A stretch of DNA of 64,000 nucleotides, from positions 891,068 through 955,067 of the forward strand of contig NZ_FQWI01000001.1 of NCBI RefSeq assembly GCF_900129615.1, in the 5' to 3' direction. Position numbers and translations under genes: made by a program. Source of the stretch: Pectobacterium carotovorum. GTDB taxonomy: Bacteria > Pseudomonadota > Gammaproteobacteria > Enterobacterales > Enterobacteriaceae. Positions 47,632 to 55,123 of the stretch are shown one piece after another (position 1 is the first letter of the stretch; every line of letters starts with the position of its first letter). The notes beneath the pieces are model-generated. The model made no database searches, was not told where the DNA came from, and saw only the letters and a program-made list of their open reading frames with translations.

Positions 47632-47660
47632 TTGACCGAAGCTAGACGACTCCCTATAGT
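47632..47660 (+). promoter_or_regulatory. Promoter of tRNA-Ser(GGA)
   Basis: TTGACC and TATAGT are separated by exactly 17 bases and followed by a GC-rich discriminator (AGCGCCCC), typical of a strong, stringently regulated tRNA promoter. Confidence 0.9.
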
Positions 47661-47691
47661 AGCGCCCCGTTGCCCCTTGTAGGCAACCCCC

Positions 47692-47781
47692 GGTGAGGTG
47701 TCCGAGAGGCTGAAGGAGCACGCCTGGAAAGTGTGTATACGTGAAAACGTATCAAGGGTTCGAATCCCTTCCTCACCGCCA
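47692..47781 (+). tRNA. tRNA-Ser (anticodon GGA)
   Basis: A 90-base class II tRNA: acceptor GGTGAGG/CCTCACC, D arm TCCGAGAGGCTGAAGGA, anticodon loop CTGGAAA with GGA, long variable arm (GTATACGTGAAAACGTATC), T loop GTTCGAATC and encoded CCA. It matches serW/serX of E. coli. A strong promoter and a terminator flank it. No integrase or prophage is next to it. Confidence 0.97.
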
Positions 47782-47790
47782 TATAAAAGA

Positions 47791-47825
47791 AAACGCCGCT
47801 GATGCAAATCAGCGGCGTTTTTTTA
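47791..47825. terminator. Bidirectional terminator between tRNA-Ser and phoH
   Basis: AAACGCCGCTGA, loop TGCAAA, TCAGCGGCGTTT (12-bp perfect stem) with T run on the plus strand and TTCTTTTAT on the minus strand. Confidence 0.92.
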
Positions 47826-47867
47826 TGCTGGTGGCACAGAAACTTTCATTCCTATGCCACACAGACA

Positions 47868-48656
47868 TCAGCCATAGGCATGGAGCGTACGCTGGCACAG
47901 CGCCGAACGCACACAGTCCTCTTTACCGAAAGAGACGACGCCAATCATGTCATCCTCAACAAAACGCTCCAATGCATCGCGCAGGCCGGATTTAACGCCA
48001 GATGGCAAATCACACTGCGTCACATCACCGTTGACAATAACCGTGACATTTTCGCCTAAACGCGTCAGGAACATTTTCATTTGGTTCACTGTCACGTTTT
48101 GCGCCTCATCCAGAATCACAACCGCATTTTCAAACGTCCGTCCGCGCATATACGCAAAAGGCGCAATTTCGACTTTGGCGATTTCCGGCCGCAAACAGTA
48201 CTGCATGAAAGAGGCTCCCAGTCGACGCAAAAGTATGTCGTAAACTGGGCGGAAATAAGGCGCAAATTTTTCCGCAATATCTCCAGGTAAAAAGCCAAGA
48301 TCCTCGTCAGCCTGTAATACTGGCCGCGTAACGATAATACGTTCAACCTCTTTATGGATTAGTGCCTCCGCCGCTTTCGCAGCGCTCAGATACGTTTTAC
48401 CGCAGCCAGCTTCACCTGTGGCAAAAATCAACTGTTTATTTTCTATCGCAGACAAGTAATGTTCCTGGGCAGCTGTACGAGCTTGAATAACGGAATTATC
48501 ACGATTTTCGCGCGCCATTCCGATTGCTTCAATCCCGCCCATTTGTACCAGAGAAGTGACCGATTCTTCCTCACGCTGACGATGGCTACGCGACTCACGG
48601 CGGATAACGCGTTTTGCTTCACGACGAGCTTTGATCACTGCTTTTTGTCTTCCCAT
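47868..48656 (-). CDS. phoH: PhoH family ATPase
   Basis: A 262-residue P-loop ATPase matching E. coli PhoH from the conserved start MGRQKAVIKARREAKRVIRRESRSH. It has Walker A at residues 81-88 (GEAGCGKT), TRPVLQADEDLGFLPGDIAEKFAPYFRPVYD and the Walker B region NAVVILDEAQNVTVNQMKMFLTRLGENVTVIVNGD. PhoH-like proteins are ATPases proposed to act in RNA metabolism. In E. coli the gene is under PhoB. I saw no classical double pho box in the 150 bases upstream. Confidence 0.94.
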   Translation of the reverse strand: MGRQKAVIKARREAKRVIRRESRSHRQREEESVTSLVQMGGIEAIGMARENRDNSVIQARTAAQEHYLSAIENKQLIFATGEAGCGKTYLSAAKAAEALIHKEVERIIVTRPVLQADEDLGFLPGDIAEKFAPYFRPVYDILLRRLGASFMQYCLRPEIAKVEIAPFAYMRGRTFENAVVILDEAQNVTVNQMKMFLTRLGENVTVIVNGDVTQCDLPSGVKSGLRDALERFVEDDMIGVVSFGKEDCVRSALCQRTLHAYG

Positions 48657-49187
48657 AGTGGCACCTTACAGTTTGTTTCACTTACCGCACTGCTCTACAG
48701 CGCGTGACGTTTAACTCACTAACGAGGTTAGGCTTCCTTATTAAGCCAATAGCGGACGGAGAATATGCATGATTCATCCACGAGCCGGATGAAAAACGGA
48801 CCGAGCGTTCATGGATAGAAAAGGAAAATAAACGGAAAATTTGGGGAACAAGAGAATGGAACAGTGTTGAAAATAAGTGGGAGGAAAGTCCCTCGCATCG
48901 GCGAGTCAGCAGCGTAGAATCTTGACATCGACTATAAAGTCCAAAAAAGGACATTACCATTCGCGTTCCTCACTGTGACAACAACTATTCCACTGAATAA
49001 TGATTGATCGCATCGTAGAACTACCGCTAACCATTGCCTAAAAATTAGTGCCGAATGATTTCAGTAGTATGACAGTGCAATAATTTGCCTCTGCAATGCA
49101 AGCATTTTTTACACTGTCATAACATTTACGTATAGTCAGTATCCCATGGTTTGGCAATGTCAGCCTGAGAACGACGCATGATGCACG
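48657..49187. other. Intergenic region between phoH and fliZ
   Basis: About 530 bases with no supported gene. The main structure is a perfect 10-base inverted repeat, TATGACAGTG (49068-49077) and CACTGTCATA (49112-49121), around 34 bases that include TTGC-CTCT-GCAA. The 92-codon reading frame on the minus strand (48682-48960) is not gene-like. The phoH promoter is expected near 48657-48800. Confidence 0.5.
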
Positions 49188-49703
49188 TCAGAAATGCCGC
49201 TGCCAGTCCAGATATTGATCGTATTTTCGTAAGGCGCTGCGGTAGATATTTTGCTCAATACCGGGAAGGTAATCACATACGCGCTGCTGTACCCCATCGC
49301 GATGACGGGAAAACGTTTCTGCGGGATAATTATTGGCGGCAAGCAGCTCATCTAAGCGCCGCAGACGAATGACATACTCGCGCATCGTGCTATGGCGGAC
49401 TTCAGTCTGCTCAATCAGATACTGTGTGAAAGCTTTAATATCGAAATAGCTAGCAGTGGTATTGCATAATATTTCGCTACAAAAGCGGCAAAGTGGGATT
49501 AATTCCTGTTGCAGACCTGACCATATGTCGTCGTCGATAAGCCTGTCGATACTGCCGATCGACTTTTTATTGATAAGCTGATTGCGAAATACCAGTGAAA
49601 CGCGGTCGAGCTCTTTATCACACTGGGAACAGTTAGTTTGTCTGTGTTTGAAGTCTTTCAGATAACGGCTTAGGAGCTGTTTCTTCCGAATTGATGGGTG
49701 CAT
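49188..49703 (-). CDS. fliZ: Flagellar regulator FliZ
   Basis: FliZ is a DNA-binding regulator that promotes flagellar gene expression and, in E. coli, antagonises sigma-S at its promoters. The 171-residue protein has LLSRYLKDFKHRQTNCSQCDKELDRVSLV, two pairs of Cys (CSQC, CRFC), a phage-integrase SAM-like part (FDIKAFTQYLIEQTEVRHSTMREYVIRLRRLDELL) and the C-terminal YRSALRKYDQYL. ATG at 49703 is chosen because it gives the same ten-residue lead before LSRYLKDF as in E. coli; the TTG at 49721 is also in frame. It follows fliA in one operon. Confidence 0.92.
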   Translation of the reverse strand: MHPSIRKKQLLSRYLKDFKHRQTNCSQCDKELDRVSLVFRNQLINKKSIGSIDRLIDDDIWSGLQQELIPLCRFCSEILCNTTASYFDIKAFTQYLIEQTEVRHSTMREYVIRLRRLDELLAANNYPAETFSRHRDGVQQRVCDYLPGIEQNIYRSALRKYDQYLDWQRHF

Positions 49704-49907
49704 GAATCCATTCCATGACAATATATAACCTCAATGTGAAGCGATAGCATCGTTCATTACGCCAGAGAACCTGGTGTGCTAAAAACAGGTGACATTAATC
49801 ATGTAAATACTGATGCAAAATGCGCATCAATATTCAAAATTTTTCATGGCCCTGCTGCTTCAGTGACTGAAGATATACTTTGATAACAGTATTCCTACGC
49901 AGCGCAA

Positions 49908-50630
49908 TTAAACATCGTTCATTAATTTCACGCGCAGGCGCTTTATCGCCTGGCTATGCAACTGACTGACTCTCGACTCTCCGACTTCAAGAACGGCACC
50001 GATCTCTTTCAGGTTCAACTCTTCCTGATAGTAAAGCGTCAACACCAACTTCTCGCGCTCTGGCAGGCTTTCAATCGCATCCATTACACGATGGCGCAAA
50101 TTGCCTTCCATCAGTTGATGCAATGGGTTCGCATCTTCATTGCCTTCCAGTAACGCCTCTGCGCTGTCACCATGTTCTTCACGCCATTCATCGTAAGAGA
50201 AAAGCTGGCTGTTATTCGTATCCAGCAATATCTGACGATAATCTTCAAGCGTGATATTCAGGGTCTGCGCAACTTCCTGCTCCGTTGGAGTACGACCGAG
50301 CTGCTGTTCAGCCTGTTGCATTGCTTGTGCCACTTCCCGCGCATTACGCCGTACACTGCGTGGAGCCCAATCACGACTGCGTAATTCATCCAGCATCGAA
50401 CCGCGAATTCGTTGGACGGCATAGGTGGTAAACGCCGTACCTTGTAACGAATCATAACGTTCAACTGCGCTTAGCAAGCCGATACCGCCAGCCTGTAGCA
50501 GATCGTCAAGCTCAACACTCGCGGGGAGACGAACCTGTAAACGCAAGGCTTCATGGCGCACTAGTGGTACATAGCGCTTCCAAAGGGAATTTTTATCCAT
50601 TGTGCCTTCGGCGGTATACAAATCGCTCAC
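49908..50630 (-). CDS. fliA: Flagellar sigma factor FliA (sigma-28)
   Basis: Sigma-28 directs RNA polymerase to late flagellar and chemotaxis promoters. The 240-residue protein has sigma region 2 (LPASVELDDLLQAGGIGLLSAVERYDSLQGTAFTTYAVQRIRGSMLDELRSRDW), region 3 (RSVRRNAREVAQAMQQAEQQLGRTPTEQEVAQTLNI) and region 4 (LPEREKLVLTLYYQEELNLKEIGAVLEVGESRVSQLHSQAIKRLR). The start is GTG, giving MSDLYTAEGTMDKNSLW, as in E. coli where fliA also begins with GTG. It is the first gene of fliAZ. FlgM would hold it inactive until hook completion. Confidence 0.97.
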   Translation of the reverse strand: MSDLYTAEGTMDKNSLWKRYVPLVRHEALRLQVRLPASVELDDLLQAGGIGLLSAVERYDSLQGTAFTTYAVQRIRGSMLDELRSRDWAPRSVRRNAREVAQAMQQAEQQLGRTPTEQEVAQTLNITLEDYRQILLDTNNSQLFSYDEWREEHGDSAEALLEGNEDANPLHQLMEGNLRHRVMDAIESLPEREKLVLTLYYQEELNLKEIGAVLEVGESRVSQLHSQAIKRLRVKLMNDV

Positions 50631-50657
50631 AGTGACAAATACCTACGATGATAATGT

Positions 50658-50665
50658 TATCGACA
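50658..50665 (-). promoter_or_regulatory. Sigma-28-like -10 element upstream of fliA
   Basis: On the minus strand GTCGATAA fits seven of eight bases of the sigma-28 -10 (GCCGATAA), 28 bases before the fliA GTG. At the correct 15-base spacing the -35 is TACC; a TAAA occurs but with 11-base spacing. Auto-regulation is therefore only possible. Confidence 0.4.
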
Positions 50666-50727
50666 CTATTATGCTTTTAGGTAGGGTAGCCAATCGTCTG
50701 AATAGCGTCAAAAAAGGAGGGTTATTC

Positions 50728-50817
50728 ATGCTATGTATGACAGGATTGAGTAAGGAGTCTGCGGAGAGAAACACAAATGGCACGTACATCGGATGTAATA
50801 CGACAGCAAATTTGTGA
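50728..50817 (+). CDS. Possible 29-residue peptide upstream of fliA
   Basis: A short ORF (starting MLCMTGLSKESAERN) divergent from fliA. Its attraction is a near-perfect Shine-Dalgarno (AAGGAGGG, 50714-50721) at ideal distance. I recognise no family. It overlaps the next small ORF out of frame, which would allow translational coupling or a leader-peptide arrangement. May be chance. Confidence 0.3.
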   Translation: MLCMTGLSKESAERNTNGTYIGCNTTANL

Positions 50818-50890
50818 CGCATATCTCTTCAGAAAGGAAAGTGATTTTAGCGCAGATCTCGAACAGATGAACCCGAATGTCTCCTCATAG
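50777..50890 (+). CDS. Possible 37-residue protein or gene remnant
   Basis: A short ORF (MARTSDVIRQQICDAYLF, then RKESDFSADLEQMNPNVSS) with gene-like composition and a helical N-terminus. AGGAG lies about 20 bases ahead, which is too far, so translation could depend on the overlapping peptide ORF. It might also be the N-terminal remnant of a longer gene. I do not recognise a family. Confidence 0.3.
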   Translation: MARTSDVIRQQICDAYLFRKESDFSADLEQMNPNVSS

Positions 50891-51093
50891 GATCAACAGT
50901 AATGTGAAACACGTAGTGCCGGTAGATGTAAACACTAATGCGTGTCAAAAGCATTATAATCAATAATATAAAAGCCTACGGCCACTCATTCACCCTTTTA
51001 TCGCAGTCAATGGAGAACAAGTATCAAATTGTTATCACTGATAAATTAATATAGTATTGAGTAATATCAAGCCTTTAAAAACGCGGTGCATAA
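50891..51093. other. AT-rich region before the GT2-TPR gene
   Basis: About 200 AT-rich bases. Base composition changes here from the fliA region to the sugar gene island. No clear promoter was found for the glycosyltransferase gene. Confidence 0.4.
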
Positions 51094-52152
51094 ATGATAT
51101 CAGTCTGCATGATCGTGAAAAACGAAGCTTTGCACTTAGGCAACGCACTGAAAGAGATTGCAAAATATTTTGACGACATTGTTGTCGTTGATACTGGCTC
51201 TACCGATGACTCAAAAAATATCGCCAGGATTTTTACTGACAAAGTTTATGACTTTGAATGGATATCAGATTTCTCCGCGGCGAGAAATTACTCACTACAA
51301 TTTGCCAAATATGATTGGGTTTTAGTTGTTGATGCCGATGAAGTGATTAATCAATTTGATGTAGCATTGCTTTCAGAGCTCATTAGCACACATCCGACAC
51401 AGATAGGCACCGTAGAAATTGCCAGCATTACTAATGATGAAAGTTCGGAAGAGACAGATTTAATTCAAGAACGTATAAGTCGGCTTTTCAACAAAAAATA
51501 TTATGAGTTTTTCGGCATTATCCATGAGCAAATTTGCAAGAAAAATACAGGAAAAGCACCGGATGGACGTTTTGATGCACCACTATCGTTCATGCATAAT
51601 GGTTACACAAAAAAAATCATAGAAAGCAAAAATAAGATCGCTCGCAATATTACATTACTCCAACATGCCATCGATAAAACAAGTGATGACGCTTACCTAC
51701 ATTATCAATTAGGAAAAAGCTACTATTTGGGGAAGGACTATGAGCGAGCGGCACAAAGTTTTGAAACATCACTACATCTACAAAAAGATATGCATCAGGA
51801 TTACAACGAAGTCCTGATTGAATGTTACGGCTATTGTTTAATTAATACTGCACAGTATGAAAAATCATTAGACATTTTACAATATGAGGCTCTCTGTTCT
51901 TCTACCGACTTCATGTTTTTAAAAGCATTAATACTCATGAATAATGCTGATTTTCAGAATGCTATCGATACATTTCAGCTATGTACGAAAATGGGTCCAG
52001 GTCGAAAACAAGGTGTTGGAACGTATAAAGCCAATTACAACATAGCAGTTATACTGGAGTGTTTTGGCATGAAGCCTGAAGCTCTCGACTATTACCAAAG
52101 ATGCGGAAATTATAAGCTAGCGCTTGAAGGGATAATGAGAGTTAAATCGTAA
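51094..52152 (+). CDS. GT2 glycosyltransferase with TPR repeats
   Basis: A 352-residue cytoplasmic protein. Residues 1-215 are a GT2 domain: MISVCMIVKNEALHLGNAL, DDIVVVDTGSTDDSK, ISDFSAARNYSLQFAKYDWVLVVDADEV with the DXD motif, and HNGYTKK near the acceptor part. Residues about 205-350 hold tetratricopeptide-type repeats (YLHYQLGKSYYLGKDYERAAQSFETSL; YNEVLIECYGYCLINTAQYEKSLDIL). This GT2-TPR layout is known in SunS and in flagellin and protein glycosyltransferases. It is on the plus strand, opposite to the other island genes, and directly follows the fliA upstream region. The likely target is flagellin; this is inferred from location. Confidence 0.85.
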   Translation: MISVCMIVKNEALHLGNALKEIAKYFDDIVVVDTGSTDDSKNIARIFTDKVYDFEWISDFSAARNYSLQFAKYDWVLVVDADEVINQFDVALLSELISTHPTQIGTVEIASITNDESSEETDLIQERISRLFNKKYYEFFGIIHEQICKKNTGKAPDGRFDAPLSFMHNGYTKKIIESKNKIARNITLLQHAIDKTSDDAYLHYQLGKSYYLGKDYERAAQSFETSLHLQKDMHQDYNEVLIECYGYCLINTAQYEKSLDILQYEALCSSTDFMFLKALILMNNADFQNAIDTFQLCTKMGPGRKQGVGTYKANYNIAVILECFGMKPEALDYYQRCGNYKLALEGIMRVKS

Positions 52153-52168
52153 TTTATTTTAAAAAAGA

Positions 52169-52215
52169 TAATGGAATATCGCTATATTACTAAAGCTTGA
52201 TATTCCATTAAAATG
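52169..52215 (-). terminator. Terminator at the end of the sugar gene operon
   Basis: TAATGGAATATC and GATATTCCATTA form a 12-bp perfect stem. On the minus strand it is followed by TCTTTTTT; on the plus strand by AAAATG, so it mainly serves the minus-strand operon. Confidence 0.8.
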
Positions 52216-52224
52216 ATATGATAT

Positions 52225-53067
52225 TTAAAAATTCATATATTCATCGTTAAGAAGATTATAGTAATTTGAGCTAATCAATGCTTTAGTTAAATCAGTTCGG
52301 CTATATTTGTCAAAAAATGAATAATTAATTTTGCACGCAAGCGGCAATCCAGAATTTCTCATCATATAATAGCTTTCATCGCCGCTACCAAGTCTAGGCG
52401 CTCTGTAATTATTCAACAACTCTTGACCATTAAGGTTAAATGTTTCATGAACACCAAATGTATTAAGATGTATTGACTCAAACAATAAACTTAAATGTTT
52501 ATTATTCGGATGACTAATTGTTGAAAAACAGTCTTGATCCTGAGATAAAGAAGATAAATAGTAATCTGAGTAATCAAAAATCAGCTTCCCTGATTTATAC
52601 AATCTCTTATATTTATCAGTATCTTCGATCAGTGCAGCCTGCTTTTTATCTTGGGACAAACTAACATTATGGTATTGAGTGATGGCATCCTGATAATTAA
52701 AACCAGAGAGATACAAATGCAGAAACCGATAGTCTACATAAACCATCAAGTCAGGCAGATCTTTATCAATGTAGGCTAATTGTGGGCTGGATACTCGAGA
52801 TTCCATAGTCGGAAGCATTTTTATATCAAAGTATCTTTCCAGTGCGGAGGTAGAAAAACGCCCCCATCGTTCTGAGTGATACTGCATAAAAATGACATCG
52901 CAAGACTCTAATTCATGGTAGAAATTTATAACATCAACCTTCTCTTTTAATTTATAGATTGGTGTATTAAAAATATAGTTATACTCATGACCGCTTATAT
53001 TTTTATTACCTTTCAGCAACTCACCAATAATTTCGAGCTGACAATTTCCAACTAAGGCAATGTTCAT
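52225..53067 (-). CDS. WcbI-fold putative polysaccharide-modifying enzyme
   Basis: A 280-residue protein with the WcbI signature at the start: MNIALVGNCQLEIIGELLKG (the GNCQ nucleophile-like loop). WcbI proteins are SGNH-related and were proposed to bind CoA or acetyl-CoA and to modify capsule sugars, without a fully established reaction. Other visible segments are FMQYHSERWGRFST and VSSPQLAYIDKDLP. It is the last gene of the minus-strand island operon, 201 bases after the VioB-like gene. It probably adds an acyl or other group to the glycan; this is inferred. Confidence 0.75.
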   Translation of the reverse strand: MNIALVGNCQLEIIGELLKGNKNISGHEYNYIFNTPIYKLKEKVDVINFYHELESCDVIFMQYHSERWGRFSTSALERYFDIKMLPTMESRVSSPQLAYIDKDLPDLMVYVDYRFLHLYLSGFNYQDAITQYHNVSLSQDKKQAALIEDTDKYKRLYKSGKLIFDYSDYYLSSLSQDQDCFSTISHPNNKHLSLLFESIHLNTFGVHETFNLNGQELLNNYRAPRLGSGDESYYMMRNSGLPLACKINYSFFDKYSRTDLTKALISSNYYNLLNDEYMNF

Positions 53068-53268
53068 AAAAGACCTATACAGAAGACATAGTTCTGATGA
53101 AAGAGTTTATTACATTGGAGAACATAGTAATATCATCCCTGAAAAATTCACCCAAGCTACATTCTGCCTAGTGAACATAGAATCATTTACAAAATTCTCT
53201 CTACTAATCTATTAGTCCGTTCAGGATAGAAAAAGAATAGCCATATATAAAATACAAAAAAAATTAAA

Positions 53269-53862
53269 TCATTCTTTTTTAGACATTTCTAATAGAAATT
53301 CTCTTTCTAGCATGAGTAATTTTTTATTTCTCTCTTTTATTCTTTTTACTGGGCTACCAAAATAAACCCCCCATTCAGGAAGACTCTTTGTTACAAGGGA
53401 TAGAGCACCGACGGAGGAACCGTCACCAACCACCACTTTCGGTAAAATGACTGTTCCTGAGCCTATAATGGAATGCCTTCCTAAAATCACCTCACCTGAA
53501 GTGACTCCCGTATACTCTGAACTTACAGTCGGGTTAGTCAAATAATTTCCAGTATAATCATCCGTTTTACTATAAATTTTAACGCCCTGAGATATGCCGC
53601 TAAAATCATTCATTGTTATACCTGCGCCTGCAGATAATAGTGAATAACCTCCTATATGTATAAATGATCCTAGGTTCAAAAAACCATTCTCGCTTGCGAT
53701 TATCGTCGTATACCCATCGATTCTCACATTACTTCCAATTGAGATATTCTCCAAACCTAAGATCGTGCAATTTTTTGCAATGCATACATTTTTGCCTAAT
53801 GATTTAAAACCAAAATTAACCAGTTCATTTTCTGTAAAGAAACCGATATTGAAAGGATTCAT
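53269..53862 (-). CDS. Left-handed beta-helix acyltransferase, VioB-like
   Basis: A 197-residue hexapeptide-repeat acyltransferase (trimeric left-handed beta helix). Repeats run through residues about 20-170 (CIAKNCTILGLENISIGSNVRIDGYTTI; GEVILGRHSIIGSGTVILPKVVVGDGSSVGALSLVTKSLPEWGVYFGSPVKRIKER). The loop with FSGISQGVKIYSKTDDYTGNYLTNPTVSSEYTGV is shared with VioB, which acetylates dTDP-4-amino-4,6-dideoxyglucose. Next to a VioA-like aminotransferase, the best guess is N-acylation of that amino sugar. Acyl donor and exact sugar cannot be read from the sequence. Confidence 0.82.
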   Translation of the reverse strand: MNPFNIGFFTENELVNFGFKSLGKNVCIAKNCTILGLENISIGSNVRIDGYTTIIASENGFLNLGSFIHIGGYSLLSAGAGITMNDFSGISQGVKIYSKTDDYTGNYLTNPTVSSEYTGVTSGEVILGRHSIIGSGTVILPKVVVGDGSSVGALSLVTKSLPEWGVYFGSPVKRIKERNKKLLMLEREFLLEMSKKE

Positions 53863-53979
53863 GAGGAACCTGCATCAGGTTAAACTAATAAAATGCTACT
53901 TTTTCTTAGTAACATTGGTTTAATGATCTCTCAAAATTAATTTTCATTAACCAGAGAGTTATTAACGCTCTAAATAGCA

Positions 53980-55101
53980 TTAATTAACTTGACAAATAAT
54001 AGCATTAATCAAACCAATAACTTTCTCTTGCTCACTATCTTGTAAATCGGCATAAATTGGTAAACAAAGCACAGACTCAGCAACGATGTGAGACTCAGGT
54101 AAATTCTCAGTTTTCGCACTATCTAAACCACGGTACATTGGGAATGAACTGATTAATGGATAAAAATAACGTCGTGTAAAAACCCCCTCAGCTTTCATTA
54201 AAAGATAGAGTTCATCCCTGCCACAGGGGAAATCATCTCCAATAAAAATAGGACAGTAGGAATAATTCCATGAAACATTCTCACTGACATCGACCAGTCG
54301 AATATGAGGTATATTTCTTAATGCTTCCCTGTAACGCAGATATACTGCTTTTCTTTTCAGCAAGGCATCATCTATATGTTTTAGTTGCAACAGGCCAAAT
54401 GCGGCCTGAACTTCATTCATTTTCCCATTGATGCCAGGTGCCACCACAGTAACTTCATCAGCGAAGCCAAAATTTTTCAGATAATCAATGCGCTTTTTAG
54501 TTTTGGCGTCCTGAGAGATAATTGCGCCGCCTTCAATGGTATTAAAGACCTTCGTCGCATGAAAACTAAGAATAGAGAGATCACCATGATTTAAAATACT
54601 ATAGTCATCTTTTTTTACGCCAAATGCATGGGCAGCATCATAGATAACTTTTAGTCCGTAGTTATCCGCAATCGCCTGGATACGTTCAACATCGCAAGGA
54701 ATGCCATAACAATGCACTGGCATAATAGCTGAGGTATCAGAAGTAATGGCTTGTTCAATTTTATCAGGGTCAAGATTGCACGTCAGAGGATCAATATCGA
54801 CAAATACGGGTTTTAACCCATTCCACAAAAGCGAGTGTGAGGTGGCAACAAAAGAGTAAGGAGTAGTGATAACCTCACCGGTAATGCGCAACGTCTGCAA
54901 TGCAGTCAATAGCGCCAAAGTACCATTTGAAAAAAGACTGATATACTTGACTCCCAAGTATTTTGCCAGTTCTTCTTCAAGCTGTTCGTGTAGAGGCCCA
55001 CCATTCGTTAATCTTTTATTTTCCCATATCTTTTCCAAATAAGGAATAAACTCCTCAAGCGGAGGAAGTAGTGGACTGGTGACATATATTTCATTTTTCA
55101 T
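53980..55101 (-). CDS. DegT/DnrJ/EryC1/StrS sugar aminotransferase, VioA-like
   Basis: A 373-residue PLP-dependent aminotransferase acting on a nucleotide keto-sugar. The PLP lysine is K184 in SFHATKVFNTIEGGAI, with D155 in IYDAAHAFG holding the pyridine nitrogen. Other family blocks are LFSNGTLALLTALQ, TTPYSFVATSHSLLWNGLKPVFVDID and the C-terminal GVFTRRYFYPLISSFPMYRGL. Closest by pattern are VioA/FdtB-type enzymes that aminate dTDP-4-keto-6-deoxyglucose (C4) or the 3-keto isomer. No dTDP-glucose synthase or dehydratase is in the island, so the substrate must come from the general RmlAB pathway. It begins 22 bases after the giant glycosyltransferase gene. Confidence 0.88.
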   Translation of the reverse strand: MKNEIYVTSPLLPPLEEFIPYLEKIWENKRLTNGGPLHEQLEEELAKYLGVKYISLFSNGTLALLTALQTLRITGEVITTPYSFVATSHSLLWNGLKPVFVDIDPLTCNLDPDKIEQAITSDTSAIMPVHCYGIPCDVERIQAIADNYGLKVIYDAAHAFGVKKDDYSILNHGDLSILSFHATKVFNTIEGGAIISQDAKTKKRIDYLKNFGFADEVTVVAPGINGKMNEVQAAFGLLQLKHIDDALLKRKAVYLRYREALRNIPHIRLVDVSENVSWNYSYCPIFIGDDFPCGRDELYLLMKAEGVFTRRYFYPLISSFPMYRGLDSAKTENLPESHIVAESVLCLPIYADLQDSEQEKVIGLINAIICQVN

Positions 55102-55123
55102 AAACAGCCCTTAATATAATAAA

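Noticed and set aside
47692..47781. tRNA-Ser(GGA) as an attachment site for a genomic island
   Set aside because: No integrase gene, no duplicated tRNA 3' end noticed downstream; the next gene is core phoH. The same holds for tRNA-Ser(UGA) at 24465-24552.
48068..48095. Possible matS site (GTGACRNYGTCAC) inside phoH
   Set aside because: The best stretch, GGTTCACTGTCAC, has three mismatches in the invariant arms; no good matS site was found.
48682..48960. 92-codon minus-strand frame upstream of phoH
   Set aside because: Random-looking composition (many Ser, Arg, Leu, Phe) and no ribosome site; it covers the expected phoH promoter.
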